From Pseudomonas anatoliensis (lineage in GTDB: Bacteria > Pseudomonadota > Gammaproteobacteria > Pseudomonadales > Pseudomonadaceae), in assembly GCF_017976235.1 (NCBI RefSeq), contig NZ_JACVHC010000002.1, forward strand, positions 124,001 through 188,000: 64,000 bases of DNA. Reading direction: 5' to 3'. Positions within the stretch are counted from its first letter, which is position 1. Each line of letters begins with the position of its first letter. This document shows, piece after piece, positions 17,122-26,353 of the stretch. Made by a program: the position numbers and the translations under genes. Below the pieces are notes generated by a model. The model did not search any database. It saw nothing but the letters and a program-made list of their open reading frames with translations, and had not been told where the DNA came from.

Positions 17122-19545
17122 TCAGAAAAGCACCTTCGCCACATCGGCAAACCGCTTGGCGAAGTGCACGGTAATGCCTTCTTTCAGATAGTCCGGAAGT
17201 TCCTCGAAGTTGCCGCGGTTCGGCTCTGGCAGAATCAGCTCGAAAATCTTCTGCCTTCTCGCTGCGATCACTTTCTCGCGTACCCCGCCAATCGGCAGCA
17301 CATGCCCGGTCAGCGTCAGTTCACCGGTCATCGCCACGCCTTTTTTCGGCGCTTGATTGCGCGCCAGAGAAAGCAAAGCGCTGGCCATGGTGACGCCGGC
17401 GCTCGGGCCATCCTTCGGTGTGGCGCCTTCCGGTACGTGCAGGTGGACGAAGGCTTCGTCGAAGAATTTCGCATCGCCGCCGAACTGTTTCAGGTTCGAG
17501 CTGACGTAGCTGTAGGCGATCTCCGCCGATTCCTTCATCACGTCGCCCAGTTGCCCGGTGAGTTTGAAACCGCGATTGAGTGTGTGGATCCGCGTCGCTT
17601 CGATCGGCAGCGTGGCGCCGCCCATGCTGGTCCACGCCAGTCCCGTGATAACGCCCGTGCCGGACAGCACTTGTTCGTTGCGGAACACTGGATGGCCCAG
17701 CGAGGCTTCCAGATCTTTCGGGCCGAGTTTGATCACCGCTTTCGGCTCGTCGATCAGTTTCATGACCGCTTTGCGTACCAGTTTGCCCATCTGCTTTTCG
17801 AGCTGGCGCACCCCGGCCTCACGGGCGTAACCGTCGATCAAGGCTTTAAGGGCGCTGTCGCTGATGCTCAGGCTGCCCTTGGACACACCGGCCTTTTCCA
17901 ACAGTTTCGGCCACAGGTGACGCTTGGCGATGGCGACTTTTTCTTCGGTGATGTAGCCCGACAGACGAATCACTTCCATGCGGTCGAGTAACGGACCGGG
18001 AATCGAATCCAGAGTGTTGGCGGTGCAGACAAACAGGACTTTCGACAAGTCCATTCGCAGGTCGAGGTAATGGTCGAGGAATTCGACGTTCTGTTCCGGG
18101 TCGAGGGTTTCCAGCAGCGCCGAGGCCGGGTCGCCCTGGTAGCTCTGGCCCATCTTGTCGATCTCGTCGAGCATGATCACCGGGTTCATCACCTCGACGT
18201 CTTTCAGCGCCTGTACCAGTTTGCCTGGCTGTGCGCCGATGTAGGTGCGGCGGTGGCCCTTGATTTCGGCTTCGTCGCGCATGCCGCCGACGCTGAAGCG
18301 GTAGAACGGTCGGCCAAGGGATTCGGCGATGGATTTGCCGACACTGGTTTTACCCACACCCGGCGGGCCGACCAGCAGCACGATAGAGCCGCTGATCTCG
18401 CCTTTATAAGCACCGACGGCGAGGAATTCGAGGATGCGGTCCTTGATGTCGTCGAGGCCGGCGTGGTGTTTGTCGAGCACCTTGCGTGCGTGCTTGAGGT
18501 CGAGTTTGTCCGCGCCATAAACGCCCCACGGCACCGATGTTGCCCAGTCGAGGTAGTTGCGGGTGACCGCGTACTCCGGCGAACCGGTCTCGAGGATCGA
18601 CAGTTTGTGCGTTTCTTCGTCGAGGCGTTTCTGCACCTGCGCCGGCAGGACTTTACCTTCCAGACGCTGCTGGAACTGTTCGAGATCAGCGCTGCGGTCG
18701 TCCTTGGTCAGGCCGAGTTCCTGCTGGATGACTTTGAGTTGTTCCTTGAGGAAAAACTCGCGCTGATGCTCGCCGATCTTGCGGTTGACCTCAGCGGAGA
18801 TTTCTTTTTGCAGACGCGCGACTTCGACTTCCTTGCGCAGCATCGGCAAGACTTTTTCCATGCGTTTGAGCATGGGCACGCAGTCGAGCACTTCCTGCAA
18901 TTCCGGGCCGGTGGCCGAGGTCAGGGCGGCGGCGAAGTCGGTCAGCGGTGACGGATCGTTGGGGCTGAAGCGGTTGAGGTAGTTCTTGAGTTCTTCGCTG
19001 TACAGCGGGTTGAGCGGCAGCAGTTCCTTGATCGCATTGATCAGCGCCATGCCGTAGGCCTTGACCTCGTCGGTCGGCTCGGTGGGCTGATGCGGGTATT
19101 CGACTTCCACCAGATACGGCGGGCGGTGGTGCTTGAGCCAGGTCTTGATGCGTACACGGCTCAGGCCCTGGGCGACGAACTGCAGTTTGCCGTTTTCGCG
19201 GCTGGCGTGATGGACTTTGACCAGGGTGCCGTATTGCGGCAGGGCGTCGGTGTTGAAGTGGCGCGGGTCTTCCTGGGGCGTGTCCATGAAGAACAGGGCC
19301 AGGGAGTGGTGGTCGGATTTGCTGACCAGTTCGAGGGTTTCGGCCCACGGTTCTTCGTTGACGATGACCGGCAGGACTTGCGCCGGGAAGAACGGGCGGT
19401 TGTGGATCGGGATGATGTAGACCTTGTCCGGCAGGTTCTGGCCGGGCAGGGCGAGGCCTTTGCCGGAGGTGGTGTGTTCGATGTGGTCTTCGCTGGCTTC
19501 GGTGTAGTCGTCGGGGTTATCGGGGAATTCTTGCTGGTCGCTCAT
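17122..19545 (-). CDS. lon: ATP-dependent Lon-type serine protease
   Basis: The 807-residue protein has the full LonA layout. An N-terminal substrate domain (PIHNRPFFPAQVLPVIV) and coiled coil come first. The AAA+ module follows, with Walker A GPPGVGKT near residue 392 and Walker B MLDEIDKMG. The protease domain has the catalytic Ser in PKDGPSAGVTMA near 714 and the Lys in GGVREKVIAA. It degrades misfolded and regulatory proteins in the cytoplasm. The N-terminus differs from the main housekeeping Lon; it may be the second, AsrA-like Lon of pseudomonads. The ATG at 19545 follows AGGTG; a TTG at 19560 is less likely. Confidence 0.92.
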   Translation of the reverse strand: MSDQQEFPDNPDDYTEASEDHIEHTTSGKGLALPGQNLPDKVYIIPIHNRPFFPAQVLPVIVNEEPWAETLELVSKSDHHSLALFFMDTPQEDPRHFNTDALPQYGTLVKVHHASRENGKLQFVAQGLSRVRIKTWLKHHRPPYLVEVEYPHQPTEPTDEVKAYGMALINAIKELLPLNPLYSEELKNYLNRFSPNDPSPLTDFAAALTSATGPELQEVLDCVPMLKRMEKVLPMLRKEVEVARLQKEISAEVNRKIGEHQREFFLKEQLKVIQQELGLTKDDRSADLEQFQQRLEGKVLPAQVQKRLDEETHKLSILETGSPEYAVTRNYLDWATSVPWGVYGADKLDLKHARKVLDKHHAGLDDIKDRILEFLAVGAYKGEISGSIVLLVGPPGVGKTSVGKSIAESLGRPFYRFSVGGMRDEAEIKGHRRTYIGAQPGKLVQALKDVEVMNPVIMLDEIDKMGQSYQGDPASALLETLDPEQNVEFLDHYLDLRMDLSKVLFVCTANTLDSIPGPLLDRMEVIRLSGYITEEKVAIAKRHLWPKLLEKAGVSKGSLSISDSALKALIDGYAREAGVRQLEKQMGKLVRKAVMKLIDEPKAVIKLGPKDLEASLGHPVFRNEQVLSGTGVITGLAWTSMGGATLPIEATRIHTLNRGFKLTGQLGDVMKESAEIAYSYVSSNLKQFGGDAKFFDEAFVHLHVPEGATPKDGPSAGVTMASALLSLARNQAPKKGVAMTGELTLTGHVLPIGGVREKVIAARRQKIFELILPEPNRGNFEELPDYLKEGITVHFAKRFADVAKVLF

Positions 19546-19739
19546 GGGGCACCTGCGCAATTGGGTATGGGTGTTAGATGGGGCAGGGCTTGAGTGGTTT
19601 CAATGGTGGGGGTGTGTTTCTGTTTGTGTTCAGGGTTTTGACAGGGGTCACGCTTTGGACTTGGCGGCCTTTGGGCCGACCATGTTCTTGGGGTTTTGGG
19701 GGTATATCCGTTGCTGCGGGTGCTGCTGCTGGCGGTTTC

Positions 19740-20110
19740 GCTTTTACAGCGAGTCACTTTTGCAGACGCCCAAAAGTAACCAAAACGCTGGGCCCCGGCG
19801 TTCGGCCCGCTCGCTGGGGCTCGGGGTTCCTTCGCTCCGGAATTGATCCGGGGGCATCGCTTCCGGTTTGCTTCGCTGCACCTCCTTTCGATGTATTCGA
19901 CTTCGTCGAACGGCGCTACGCGCCTGCCCCCCGGATCAATCCCTCCTCTCAGCCTGCCGAAGGGGCCGGTACGGCAAGATCAAGAGCTGCAGCCGAGCTA
20001 ACGCTCATCCTGTTGAGTGGGGCGGCTTTGCCGCGTGGGGCGCGCGCAAATCAAAACTGTGTGGCTTGCCAGCGATGGCGGCCTGGCAGCCGACCGGTTT
20101 CTGGCTAGAG
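19740..20110. other. Non-coding spacer block resembling a dispersed Pseudomonas intergenic sequence
   Basis: About 670 bp separate lon from the next gene. The part with ccaaaagtaaccaaaacgct (19768-19787), gaattgatccgggg and ccccggatcaatcc looks like a block I associate with spacers in other Pseudomonas genomes. Inside it, ccggaattgatccggggg (19837-19854) is matched by the inverted cccccggatcaatccc (19936-19951). Several overlapping frames exist in it but none has a ribosome site or family features, so I call no gene. The repeat status is from memory. Confidence 0.4.
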
Positions 20111-20124
20111 GCATACGATTCAAT

Positions 20125-20217
20125 TGTAGGAGTGAGCCTGCTCGCGATGGCGGTGGGTCTGTCGACAACTGTGTTGAATGTCGGACTGCAATCGCGAGCA
20201 GGCTCACTCCTACAGGG
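20125..20217. repeat. Inverted REP pair, GTAGGAGTGAGCCTGCTCGC family
   Basis: Opposed copies start tgtaggagtgagcctgctcg at 20125 and end ggctcactcctaca at 20213. They lie immediately after the stop of the DUF6124 gene. Confidence 0.85.
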
Positions 20218-20219
20218 GG

Positions 20220-20594
20220 TCAGCTGTGTGGCGCCGGTTGTGGGATTTCGAGGTTATCCAGCACCCGATTCACCGCCAGTTCCGCGAGCATGATGATTTG
20301 CTGGATCGCCAGGATCGTCCGCCGCTGGGGCAGGTCGATGTAGGCGGCGATGTCGCTGCTCATGAGGCTGGCTTGCGCCAGGGATTCGCAGGCGTGGACC
20401 AGCAGGCTTTCGCTGTCTTGATCGGGCGCGACCTGGAACATGGTGCTGGGTTTGTGGAAGCGCAAGGTGAGTGCGTTGGGTTTGAGGTAGTGGTCGAGGG
20501 CGCGTTCGGCGGCTTCGTGGAATTTCTTTGAATCGGGGGATTGGTAGGGCGAGGTGTCGTTGGTTTCTGGTGGGTTGGGTGTGGGCTTTTTCAT
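20220..20594 (-). CDS. DUF6124-family protein
   Basis: The 124-residue protein begins MKKPTPNPPETNDTSPYQSP, a disordered polar start. A helical segment with AAERALDHYL, then MFQVAPDQDSESLLVHACESL and a C-terminal helix follow, as in the small DUF6124 proteins common in pseudomonads. The function of the family is unknown. The ATG at 20594 is chosen because the preceding in-frame residues do not fit the family. It is a single gene with REP pairs on one side. Confidence 0.7.
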   Translation of the reverse strand: MKKPTPNPPETNDTSPYQSPDSKKFHEAAERALDHYLKPNALTLRFHKPSTMFQVAPDQDSESLLVHACESLAQASLMSSDIAAYIDLPQRRTILAIQQIIMLAELAVNRVLDNLEIPQPAPHS

Positions 20595-20639
20595 AGTGGA
20601 ACTCCGAATGATAAGTGGGGCTGTCACTCTCAATCACCG

Positions 20640-20930
20640 CGACGCGACAGAGGGTGGCAGCTGTACGCGGGTTCGCGGACCGAGCCATTCGGCAATCTCG
20701 GCATACCCGAAGGTATCCCGCGCACAGCCACCATCAAACCAAACGAAAAGCGCTGGGCGCTCCAGTTTGGGCTGGCGATTATGCATCAAATCGAATGAAC
20801 TGCTCGGGCCGCGACGCCCGGTCGCTGAATTTGCAGCGACCCCTTGAGCCTATCCACCCCATTTCCGACGCACAACCGACGCGACTTGTCGGAAATATCT
20901 CGGCCAATTTCCGTTCTGTAGGACTCCACC
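20640..20930. other. Unexplained spacer before the gcd terminator
   Basis: Between the DUF6124 gene and gcd lie about 500 bp. The last part is a REP pair and a terminator. The first 290 bp (gggtggcagctgtacgcggg, then tatcccgcgcacagccacca) contain short inverted matches (ggtggc with gccacc, cgcggg with cccgcg) around 65 bp apart, so the block may fold. Frames crossing it have no ribosome site. I see no promoter or gene in it. Confidence 0.35.
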
Positions 20931-20938
20931 CAATCCCC

Positions 20939-21026
20939 TGTAGGAGCTGCCGAAGGCTGCGATCTTTTGACTTTGATCTGCAAAAAACACGATCAAAAGA
21001 TCGCAGCCTTCGGCAGCTCCTACAGG
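20939..21026. repeat. Inverted REP pair, GTAGGAGCTGCC family
   Basis: Opposed copies (tgtaggagctgccgaagg and ccttcggcagctcctaca) flank about 25 bp that is similar in layout to the pair at 5294. Confidence 0.88.
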
Positions 21027-21042
21027 GAGTCGGTGGCAACAA

Positions 21043-21076
21043 AAAAGGCGATGCCCCTCGCGGGACATCGCCTTTT
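21043..21076 (-). terminator. Rho-independent terminator of gcd
   Basis: Read on the minus strand, AAAAGGCGATGTCCC pairs with the inverted arm, with one mismatch, around a small loop. It is followed by a run of six T. It ends 20 bp downstream of the gcd stop. Confidence 0.85.
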
Positions 21077-21095
21077 CCTTAACTGCCGTTAACGC

Positions 21096-23504
21096 TTATT
21101 CAGACAGTTTGTACGCAATCACATAGTCACCTTGCTTGGTGCCCAGCGAACCGTGACCGCCGGCAACGACGAGCACGTATTGCTTGCCGTCCTTGCCGGT
21201 GTAGGTCATCGGTGTGGTTTGCGCGCCTGCTGGCAGGCGGCCTTCCCACAGTTGCTTGCCGTTTTTCACGTCGTAGGCGCGCAGGTACTGGTCGAGGGTA
21301 CCGCTCAGGAATGCAACGCCACCGGCAGTGGTGAACGTGCCGCCCAGGCTAGGTACGCCCATGCTCAGCGGGATCGGAACCGGCGAGCTGTCGCGCACGG
21401 TGCCGTTTTTGTGCATCCAGATGGTTTTGTTGTTGGTCAGGTCGACCGCGGCAACATAACCCCACGCTGGCGCCTGGCACGGCAGGCCCATTGGCGACAG
21501 CAGCGCTTCGAGGATCACACCGTATGGCGCGCCTTTGTTTGGCTGCACGCCTTCGGTTTCGCTGACGCGTGGACCTTGCTTGGCGATATCAGCGGCCGGG
21601 ATCAGTTTCGAGCGGAACGCCATGTAGCTCGGGTTCACAAACGCGATCTGGCGAACCGGATCGACCGAGATGCCGCCCCAGTCGAACACGCCGAAGTTGC
21701 CTGGGTAAACGATCGAGCCTTGCAGCGACGGCGGGGTGAACGGGCCGTCATAACGCAGGGATTTGAAGTCGATCCGGCACAGCATCTGGTCGAACGGCGT
21801 AACGCCCCACATGTCGCGTTCTTTCAACGGCGGCGGCATGAAGTTCAGGTCGGATTTCGGTTGGGTTGGCGAAGTGTGGTCGCCTTCCACCGCGCCTTGC
21901 GGTACCGGGATCTCGTTGATCGGCACAATGGCTTTGCCAGTGTTGCGATCCAGCACGTAGATGCTGCCCTGCTTGGTCGACGCCAGCACCGCAGGCTTCA
22001 CGCCGTCTGCAGTTTTGATGTCCATCACGGTTGGCTGGCCGCCAACGTCCATGTCCCACAGGTCATGGTGGGTGAACTGGAAGTTCCAGCGCACTTTACC
22101 GGTGGCAATGTCCAGCGCGGTCAGGCCGGCTGCGTGCAGTTCCGATTCCGGGGTACGCGCGCCGCCGAACTGGTCCGGGGTCTGGTTGCCCATCGGCAGG
22201 TAGAGCATGCCGAGTTTTTCGTCGACCGCGAACATCGACCACATGTTGGGCGAGTTGCGGGTGTAGGTCTTGCCTTCGGCAATCGGCGCAGTGTCGTCCG
22301 GGTTGCCGCTGTCCCAGTTCCACACCAGTTTGCCGGTGTGCACGTCGAACGCGCGGATCACGCCGCTTGGCTCGTCGATGGAAACGTTGTCGGTAACGTG
22401 GCCGCCAATCACCACCAGGTCTTTGGTGACCGCTGGAGGCGAGGTGGAGTAGTAACCACCGGCATTGAAACCGCCGATGTTGGCAGACAGGTCAACCTGG
22501 CCTTTGTCGCCGAAGTCTTCGCACATTTTGCCGGTGTCGGCGTTCAGGGCGATCAGACGGGTGTCGGCGGTCGGCAGGAAGATGCGGCGTGGGCAAGCGC
22601 TGGCCGGGGCCGGGCTGGCCGAACCGGTCGGGCTCTGCTCGGACGCGTAGACCGCGTCGTCGTGGTAAGTCACGCCACGGCAGGTCATGTGCGCCCAGCC
22701 TTTGAAGTTGGCCGCGTTCTGCGTGCTCAGCTTCGGATCGAAACGCCAGATTTCCTTGCCCGAATCCGGATCAAGGGCAATCACCTGGCTGTGCGGCGTG
22801 CACACGTAGAGCATGCCGTTGACTTTCAGCGGGGTGTTTTCGGCAGTGGTTTCGCCCGGATCGTTCGGCCCCGGGATGTCGCCAGTGCGGTAGGTCCACG
22901 CCGGGACCAGTTTGCTCACGTTGGCCGGAGTGATCTGCGCCAATGGCGAGTAACGGTCACCGTGGGCGCTGCGGCCGTAGGAGTTCCAGTCACCGTCGGG
23001 CATGGCCGGGGCGGTGTTGGTCATGCCTTCAACGCTGTCGCGATCCAGTTGGCCTTTGATTTCACCCGGGTTGGTGAATTGGCTGGCCAGTGCCGTCAGG
23101 CCGGCCAGTACCACGGCCACGCTCAAGGCGCCGGTGCCCATTGGGGCAGGGCCGTTGAGCAGCAGCGGACGGCGGAACCATGGCAGCAACATGACCAGGC
23201 CCAGCGCGAACAGCATCGCCAGACGTGGTACCAGTTGCCACCAGTCCAGACCGACTTCCCACAGCGCCCAGACGGTGCTGGCAAACAGCACGATGGCGTA
23301 CAGGCCCAGCGCGGCGCGGCGGCGCAGCAGCAACAGAATGCCGGTCAGCGCGATGCCGATACCGGCCAGCAGGTAATACAGCGAGCCGCCGAGCATGCTC
23401 AGCTTGACCCCTCCGGCCAGCATGGCCAGGCCCATCAGTAGAAGCAGAATGCCGAGCAGGCTCGGTAGCAGACGGCCCCGACTCGAAGCACTTTCGGTGC
23501 TCAT
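21096..23504 (-). CDS. gcd: PQQ-dependent membrane glucose dehydrogenase
   Basis: The 802-residue enzyme oxidises glucose to gluconolactone in the periplasm and feeds electrons to ubiquinone. Five hydrophobic helices occupy residues about 10-140, which anchor it in the inner membrane. The rest is the eight-bladed PQQ propeller, with NWNSYGRSAHGDRYSPLAQI-like opening (seen as DWNSYGRSAHGDRYS), NMWSMFAVDEKLGMLYLPMG, and the W-rich repeats WDMDVGGQPTV and VFDWGGISVD. The ATG at 23504 follows GGAG; the longer frame from 23549 adds 15 unlikely residues. It lies downstream of the porin oprB, which would supply glucose. A strong terminator follows. Confidence 0.95.
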   Translation of the reverse strand: MSTESASSRGRLLPSLLGILLLLMGLAMLAGGVKLSMLGGSLYYLLAGIGIALTGILLLLRRRAALGLYAIVLFASTVWALWEVGLDWWQLVPRLAMLFALGLVMLLPWFRRPLLLNGPAPMGTGALSVAVVLAGLTALASQFTNPGEIKGQLDRDSVEGMTNTAPAMPDGDWNSYGRSAHGDRYSPLAQITPANVSKLVPAWTYRTGDIPGPNDPGETTAENTPLKVNGMLYVCTPHSQVIALDPDSGKEIWRFDPKLSTQNAANFKGWAHMTCRGVTYHDDAVYASEQSPTGSASPAPASACPRRIFLPTADTRLIALNADTGKMCEDFGDKGQVDLSANIGGFNAGGYYSTSPPAVTKDLVVIGGHVTDNVSIDEPSGVIRAFDVHTGKLVWNWDSGNPDDTAPIAEGKTYTRNSPNMWSMFAVDEKLGMLYLPMGNQTPDQFGGARTPESELHAAGLTALDIATGKVRWNFQFTHHDLWDMDVGGQPTVMDIKTADGVKPAVLASTKQGSIYVLDRNTGKAIVPINEIPVPQGAVEGDHTSPTQPKSDLNFMPPPLKERDMWGVTPFDQMLCRIDFKSLRYDGPFTPPSLQGSIVYPGNFGVFDWGGISVDPVRQIAFVNPSYMAFRSKLIPAADIAKQGPRVSETEGVQPNKGAPYGVILEALLSPMGLPCQAPAWGYVAAVDLTNNKTIWMHKNGTVRDSSPVPIPLSMGVPSLGGTFTTAGGVAFLSGTLDQYLRAYDVKNGKQLWEGRLPAGAQTTPMTYTGKDGKQYVLVVAGGHGSLGTKQGDYVIAYKLSE

Positions 23505-23612
23505 AGTGTGATTCTCCGTGACGTTTATGTAGTCCCGCGCTGTAGTCACTGTAGATGACGATTTGGCGTGGGCATGGTTCAGATAAAACTTGTCTAGCTA
23601 ACGAATTTCTCC

Positions 23613-23702
23613 TGTAGGAGTGAGCCTGCTCGCGAAAGCGGTGTGTCAGGCGACATCTCCAGTGACTGAAACACCGTTATCGCGAGCAGGCTCACTCCTA
23701 CA
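23613..23702. repeat. Inverted REP pair, GTAGGAGTGAGCCTGCTCGC family
   Basis: Opposed copies tgtaggagtgagcctgctcg and gagcaggctcactcctaca flank about 45 bp. They lie between oprB and gcd and may uncouple the two genes in the transcript. Confidence 0.85.
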
Positions 23703-23720
23703 ATGGATTTGCGTAGTTTT

Positions 23721-25082
23721 TTAGAACGAAGACTGGATCTTGATCCCGCCGATCAGTGCGTCATCAACCTTGTCTACGCCGCCCGGATGGCGGATGTATT
23801 GCAGGTTCGGGCGTACGGTCAGCCAGTTCGTCACATGCACGCCGTAATACAGTTCGGCGCTGTATTCGGTGTCTTGCGGCGGCAGGAACGATGGGTCGTC
23901 GTAGTCATAAACGGCGCGCGCCTGGTTGGTCTTCTCGGCGTTTTTGCGATAGGCCGGGTTGACGTGGACGCGGGCCATGGCGAAGCCGATGTCGTCTTTG
24001 GCGCGGCTGGCGAGCAGGCCTTTGTAGACGAGGCCGGCCTGCACGTAGTTGTCGATGGCGTTGGTTTTCTTGTCGTGCATGGTGCCGTTGGCGAACACGC
24101 TCAGGCCACGCGAGTTATCGCTGGCCATGCTGGTGATCTGCTGCTGCACGCCGAGCCACACACCGTGTTTGCTGGAGGCGCTGCGGTAGGCTTCGCCGCT
24201 GAGGGCGGCGGGTTGGCCGTTGTTGTCTTTATAGACATCGCTGGCCTTGGCGTTGCTGTAGTAATAACCGGCACGGTACTCGCCCGGCAGGCCGTTGAAT
24301 TTCGGCGACCACACCAGTTCAACCGGCAGGATCGCGCCTTGAGTGCCGCTACCGCTCAACTTGAAGCCGTTGCCGCGATCGAGGTTCGACGGGTTTTGCT
24401 CGTAAGCGCCGACCTGTGCGTACAGCTCGGGGGTCAGGTGATATTTGACGCGCATCGCCCACTGGCTGACCGGCCAGTTGTACCAGATGCCGCCGACCCA
24501 GTTGCCGACCTGCGAGCCGCAGAACGCCAGGTTCTGGAAGTCGCACGGGAAGCTGTTGAAGTCTTCGCCTTCGCCGAAACGGCCGACCTTGATGTCGAGT
24601 TTCTGATCGAAGAATTTTTGCTGGTACCACATCTGCGTCAGGCGCGTGGTCTGGCCACGGCCCCAGACTTCCTGGGCCGACGTGAAGCCACCGACGCGCG
24701 GATCGTTGATGCGGTCGTTGCTGATGTTGTTGCCGCTGCGCTTGGTGATGGTCAGTTGAAACTCGGCGTCGTCCCAGCCGAGGATCTTTTGCAGGTCCAG
24801 GTGCGTACCGAGGCCGAACTGGTCGCTGTAGCGCGCCGTGCGATCGTGGTCGTAGCCGCCGTGCAGGTTGCTGCCCATTTCGCCGGTGTAATCGAGCTTG
24901 AAGTCGTAGCCTTTTTCCGAGAGTTCTGTGCGCTTGCCGTTCCAGTCACCGAGCATATACGGCGATTCACTGTCGAACGCGGGGGCGGCTTGAGCGCAGG
25001 TGGCGAGGCCGAGGGCGGTGCAGCCGCCAATCAGGCGCAGGGTGGAGATAGCGCTATCTCGAAACAACGGAAAATCAGGCAT
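23721..25082 (-). CDS. oprB: OprB-type glucose-selective porin
   Basis: The 453-residue outer-membrane protein has a signal peptide that ends near ATCAQA. The mature N-terminus carries ESPYMLGDWNGKRTELSEKG, the hallmark of OprB carbohydrate-selective porins. The sequence ends in a beta-strand with terminal Phe (IKIQSSF), as used for outer-membrane insertion. Two Cys residues (FPCDFQNLAFCGS) probably form a loop disulphide. It is the gene before gcd on the same strand, which fits a joint role in glucose capture and periplasmic oxidation. Confidence 0.92.
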   Translation of the reverse strand: MPDFPLFRDSAISTLRLIGGCTALGLATCAQAAPAFDSESPYMLGDWNGKRTELSEKGYDFKLDYTGEMGSNLHGGYDHDRTARYSDQFGLGTHLDLQKILGWDDAEFQLTITKRSGNNISNDRINDPRVGGFTSAQEVWGRGQTTRLTQMWYQQKFFDQKLDIKVGRFGEGEDFNSFPCDFQNLAFCGSQVGNWVGGIWYNWPVSQWAMRVKYHLTPELYAQVGAYEQNPSNLDRGNGFKLSGSGTQGAILPVELVWSPKFNGLPGEYRAGYYYSNAKASDVYKDNNGQPAALSGEAYRSASSKHGVWLGVQQQITSMASDNSRGLSVFANGTMHDKKTNAIDNYVQAGLVYKGLLASRAKDDIGFAMARVHVNPAYRKNAEKTNQARAVYDYDDPSFLPPQDTEYSAELYYGVHVTNWLTVRPNLQYIRHPGGVDKVDDALIGGIKIQSSF

Positions 25083-25383
25083 AAAAGGGGTCTTTCTTGG
25101 TCTTTTTTTGGGGATAAGCTGGCCGCTACGATTTGACGCAGGCAGTGAAGCGATTCAGCGGAAGGGCGGCAGGATAATGATCTGTAACAAAAAGACAAAG
25201 AGCTTTTGTAGACATGCAGCATTTCGTATTCGGTAACAGTGCGGCAAACGGGCGCATTGTCTCCTCGTTCGCAGGCTGCGATCTTCGCGGGTTGGCCTAC
25301 ATTTGAAGTCAGGCCTTCCACCCGCTCAGCCCCTCGGCTAAGGTGCGCGGCTTCTGTATTTTCACTTCGCCCAAAGGCCTGGC

Positions 25384-25614
25384 ATGAACGAACAAACCCC
25401 CGATCCGCTGCACGGCGTAACCCTCGAACAGATCCTCACCGCGCTGGTGGCCCACTACGAATGGTCGGGGCTCGCCGAGCGTATCGACATTCGTTGCTTC
25501 AAGAGCGATCCGAGCATCAAGTCGAGCCTGACGTTTTTGCGTAAAACCCCGTGGGCGCGGGAGAAAGTCGAACGTCTGTACGTGAAATTGATGCGCACCA
25601 AGCGACCGCTCTGA
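25384..25614 (+). CDS. VF530 (DUF2132) family DNA-binding-like protein
   Basis: This 76-residue protein matches the short VF530 family along its whole length: [20 protein letters not shown], then [20 protein letters not shown] and [12 protein letters not shown]. Members have a small helical fold and are thought to bind DNA; their role is unknown. The next gene starts two bases after its stop, so they form an operon. Confidence 0.88.
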   Translation: MNEQTPDPLHGVTLEQILTALVAHYEWSGLAERIDIRCFKSDPSIKSSLTFLRKTPWAREKVERLYVKLMRTKRPL

Positions 25615-25615
25615 G

Positions 25616-26266
25616 ATGGAGCCCGTGTGGCGCCATCGCTTGATCACCCTCGCAGCCACCCTTGGCTGGGCAGGGTTGGGCATTCAGCTGTACCTGATTT
25701 TTATCGCGCGTTTGAGTGTCGATGCCAGTCTGCTGGGCGGGCTGGTGAGTTTCTTCAGTTACTTCACGGTGTTGACCAACACCTTGGTGGCGACGGTGCT
25801 GACCTGCGCGGTGACCCAGCGCGAATCCGCGGCACGGCGCTGGTTTCTGCAACCGTGGGTCAGCAGCGGCGTGGCGGTGAGCATCGCAGTGGTCGGCCTC
25901 GCTTACAGCCTTTTGCTGCGCCATTTATGGCACCCCGAGGGTTGGCAATTCATCGCCGACGAATTGCTCCACGACGTGATGCCGCTGTTATTTCTGGGCT
26001 ATTGGTGGTTTTGCGTACCGAAAGGCACGTTGCGCCTGTGGCATCTGCCGTTGTGGCTGATTTATCCGCTGATCTACTTCATTTACGCGTTGCTTCGCGG
26101 GCATTTTCTCGGGGCGTATGCATACCCGTTCATTGATGTGGCGACGTTGGGTTATCCACAGGTGTTCATCAACGCCGGGGGGATATTGGTGGGGTTTGTG
26201 GGGATTGGCGTGGCGGTGATTGGCCTGGACCATTGGCGCTCCCGCACGAAGTTAAAGTACCTGTAG
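25616..26266 (+). CDS. Pr6Pr-family integral membrane protein
   Basis: The 216 residues contain six hydrophobic segments. The blocks FFSYFTVLTNTLVATVLTC near residue 47 and LLHDVMPLLFLGYWWFCVPK near 118 are typical of the Pr6Pr/FAR-17a-like family of unknown function. The start is close behind the VF530 stop. Its own stop codon TAG (26264-26266) lies inside the REP unit that follows, so the repeat inserted at, or created, the end of this gene. Confidence 0.8.
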   Translation: MEPVWRHRLITLAATLGWAGLGIQLYLIFIARLSVDASLLGGLVSFFSYFTVLTNTLVATVLTCAVTQRESAARRWFLQPWVSSGVAVSIAVVGLAYSLLLRHLWHPEGWQFIADELLHDVMPLLFLGYWWFCVPKGTLRLWHLPLWLIYPLIYFIYALLRGHFLGAYAYPFIDVATLGYPQVFINAGGILVGFVGIGVAVIGLDHWRSRTKLKYL

Positions 26267-26347
26267 GAGTTGCCGCAGCCTGCGATATTTTGACTTTGTT
26301 TTATAAAGGCAAGATCAAAAGATCGCAGCCTGCGGCAGCTCCTACAG
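26262..26347. repeat. Inverted REP pair overlapping a stop codon
   Basis: Opposed copies tgtaggagttgccgcagcct and cctgcggcagctcctaca surround about 25 bp between converging genes. The first bases include the TAG stop of the membrane-protein gene. Confidence 0.85.
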
Positions 26348-26353
26348 GGGGTA

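Noticed and set aside
21132..23441. Long plus-strand frame of 769 codons opposite gcd
   Set aside because: It is the antisense shadow of a GC-rich gene; its composition (many Arg, His, Val, Gln) has no domain features and gcd is certain.
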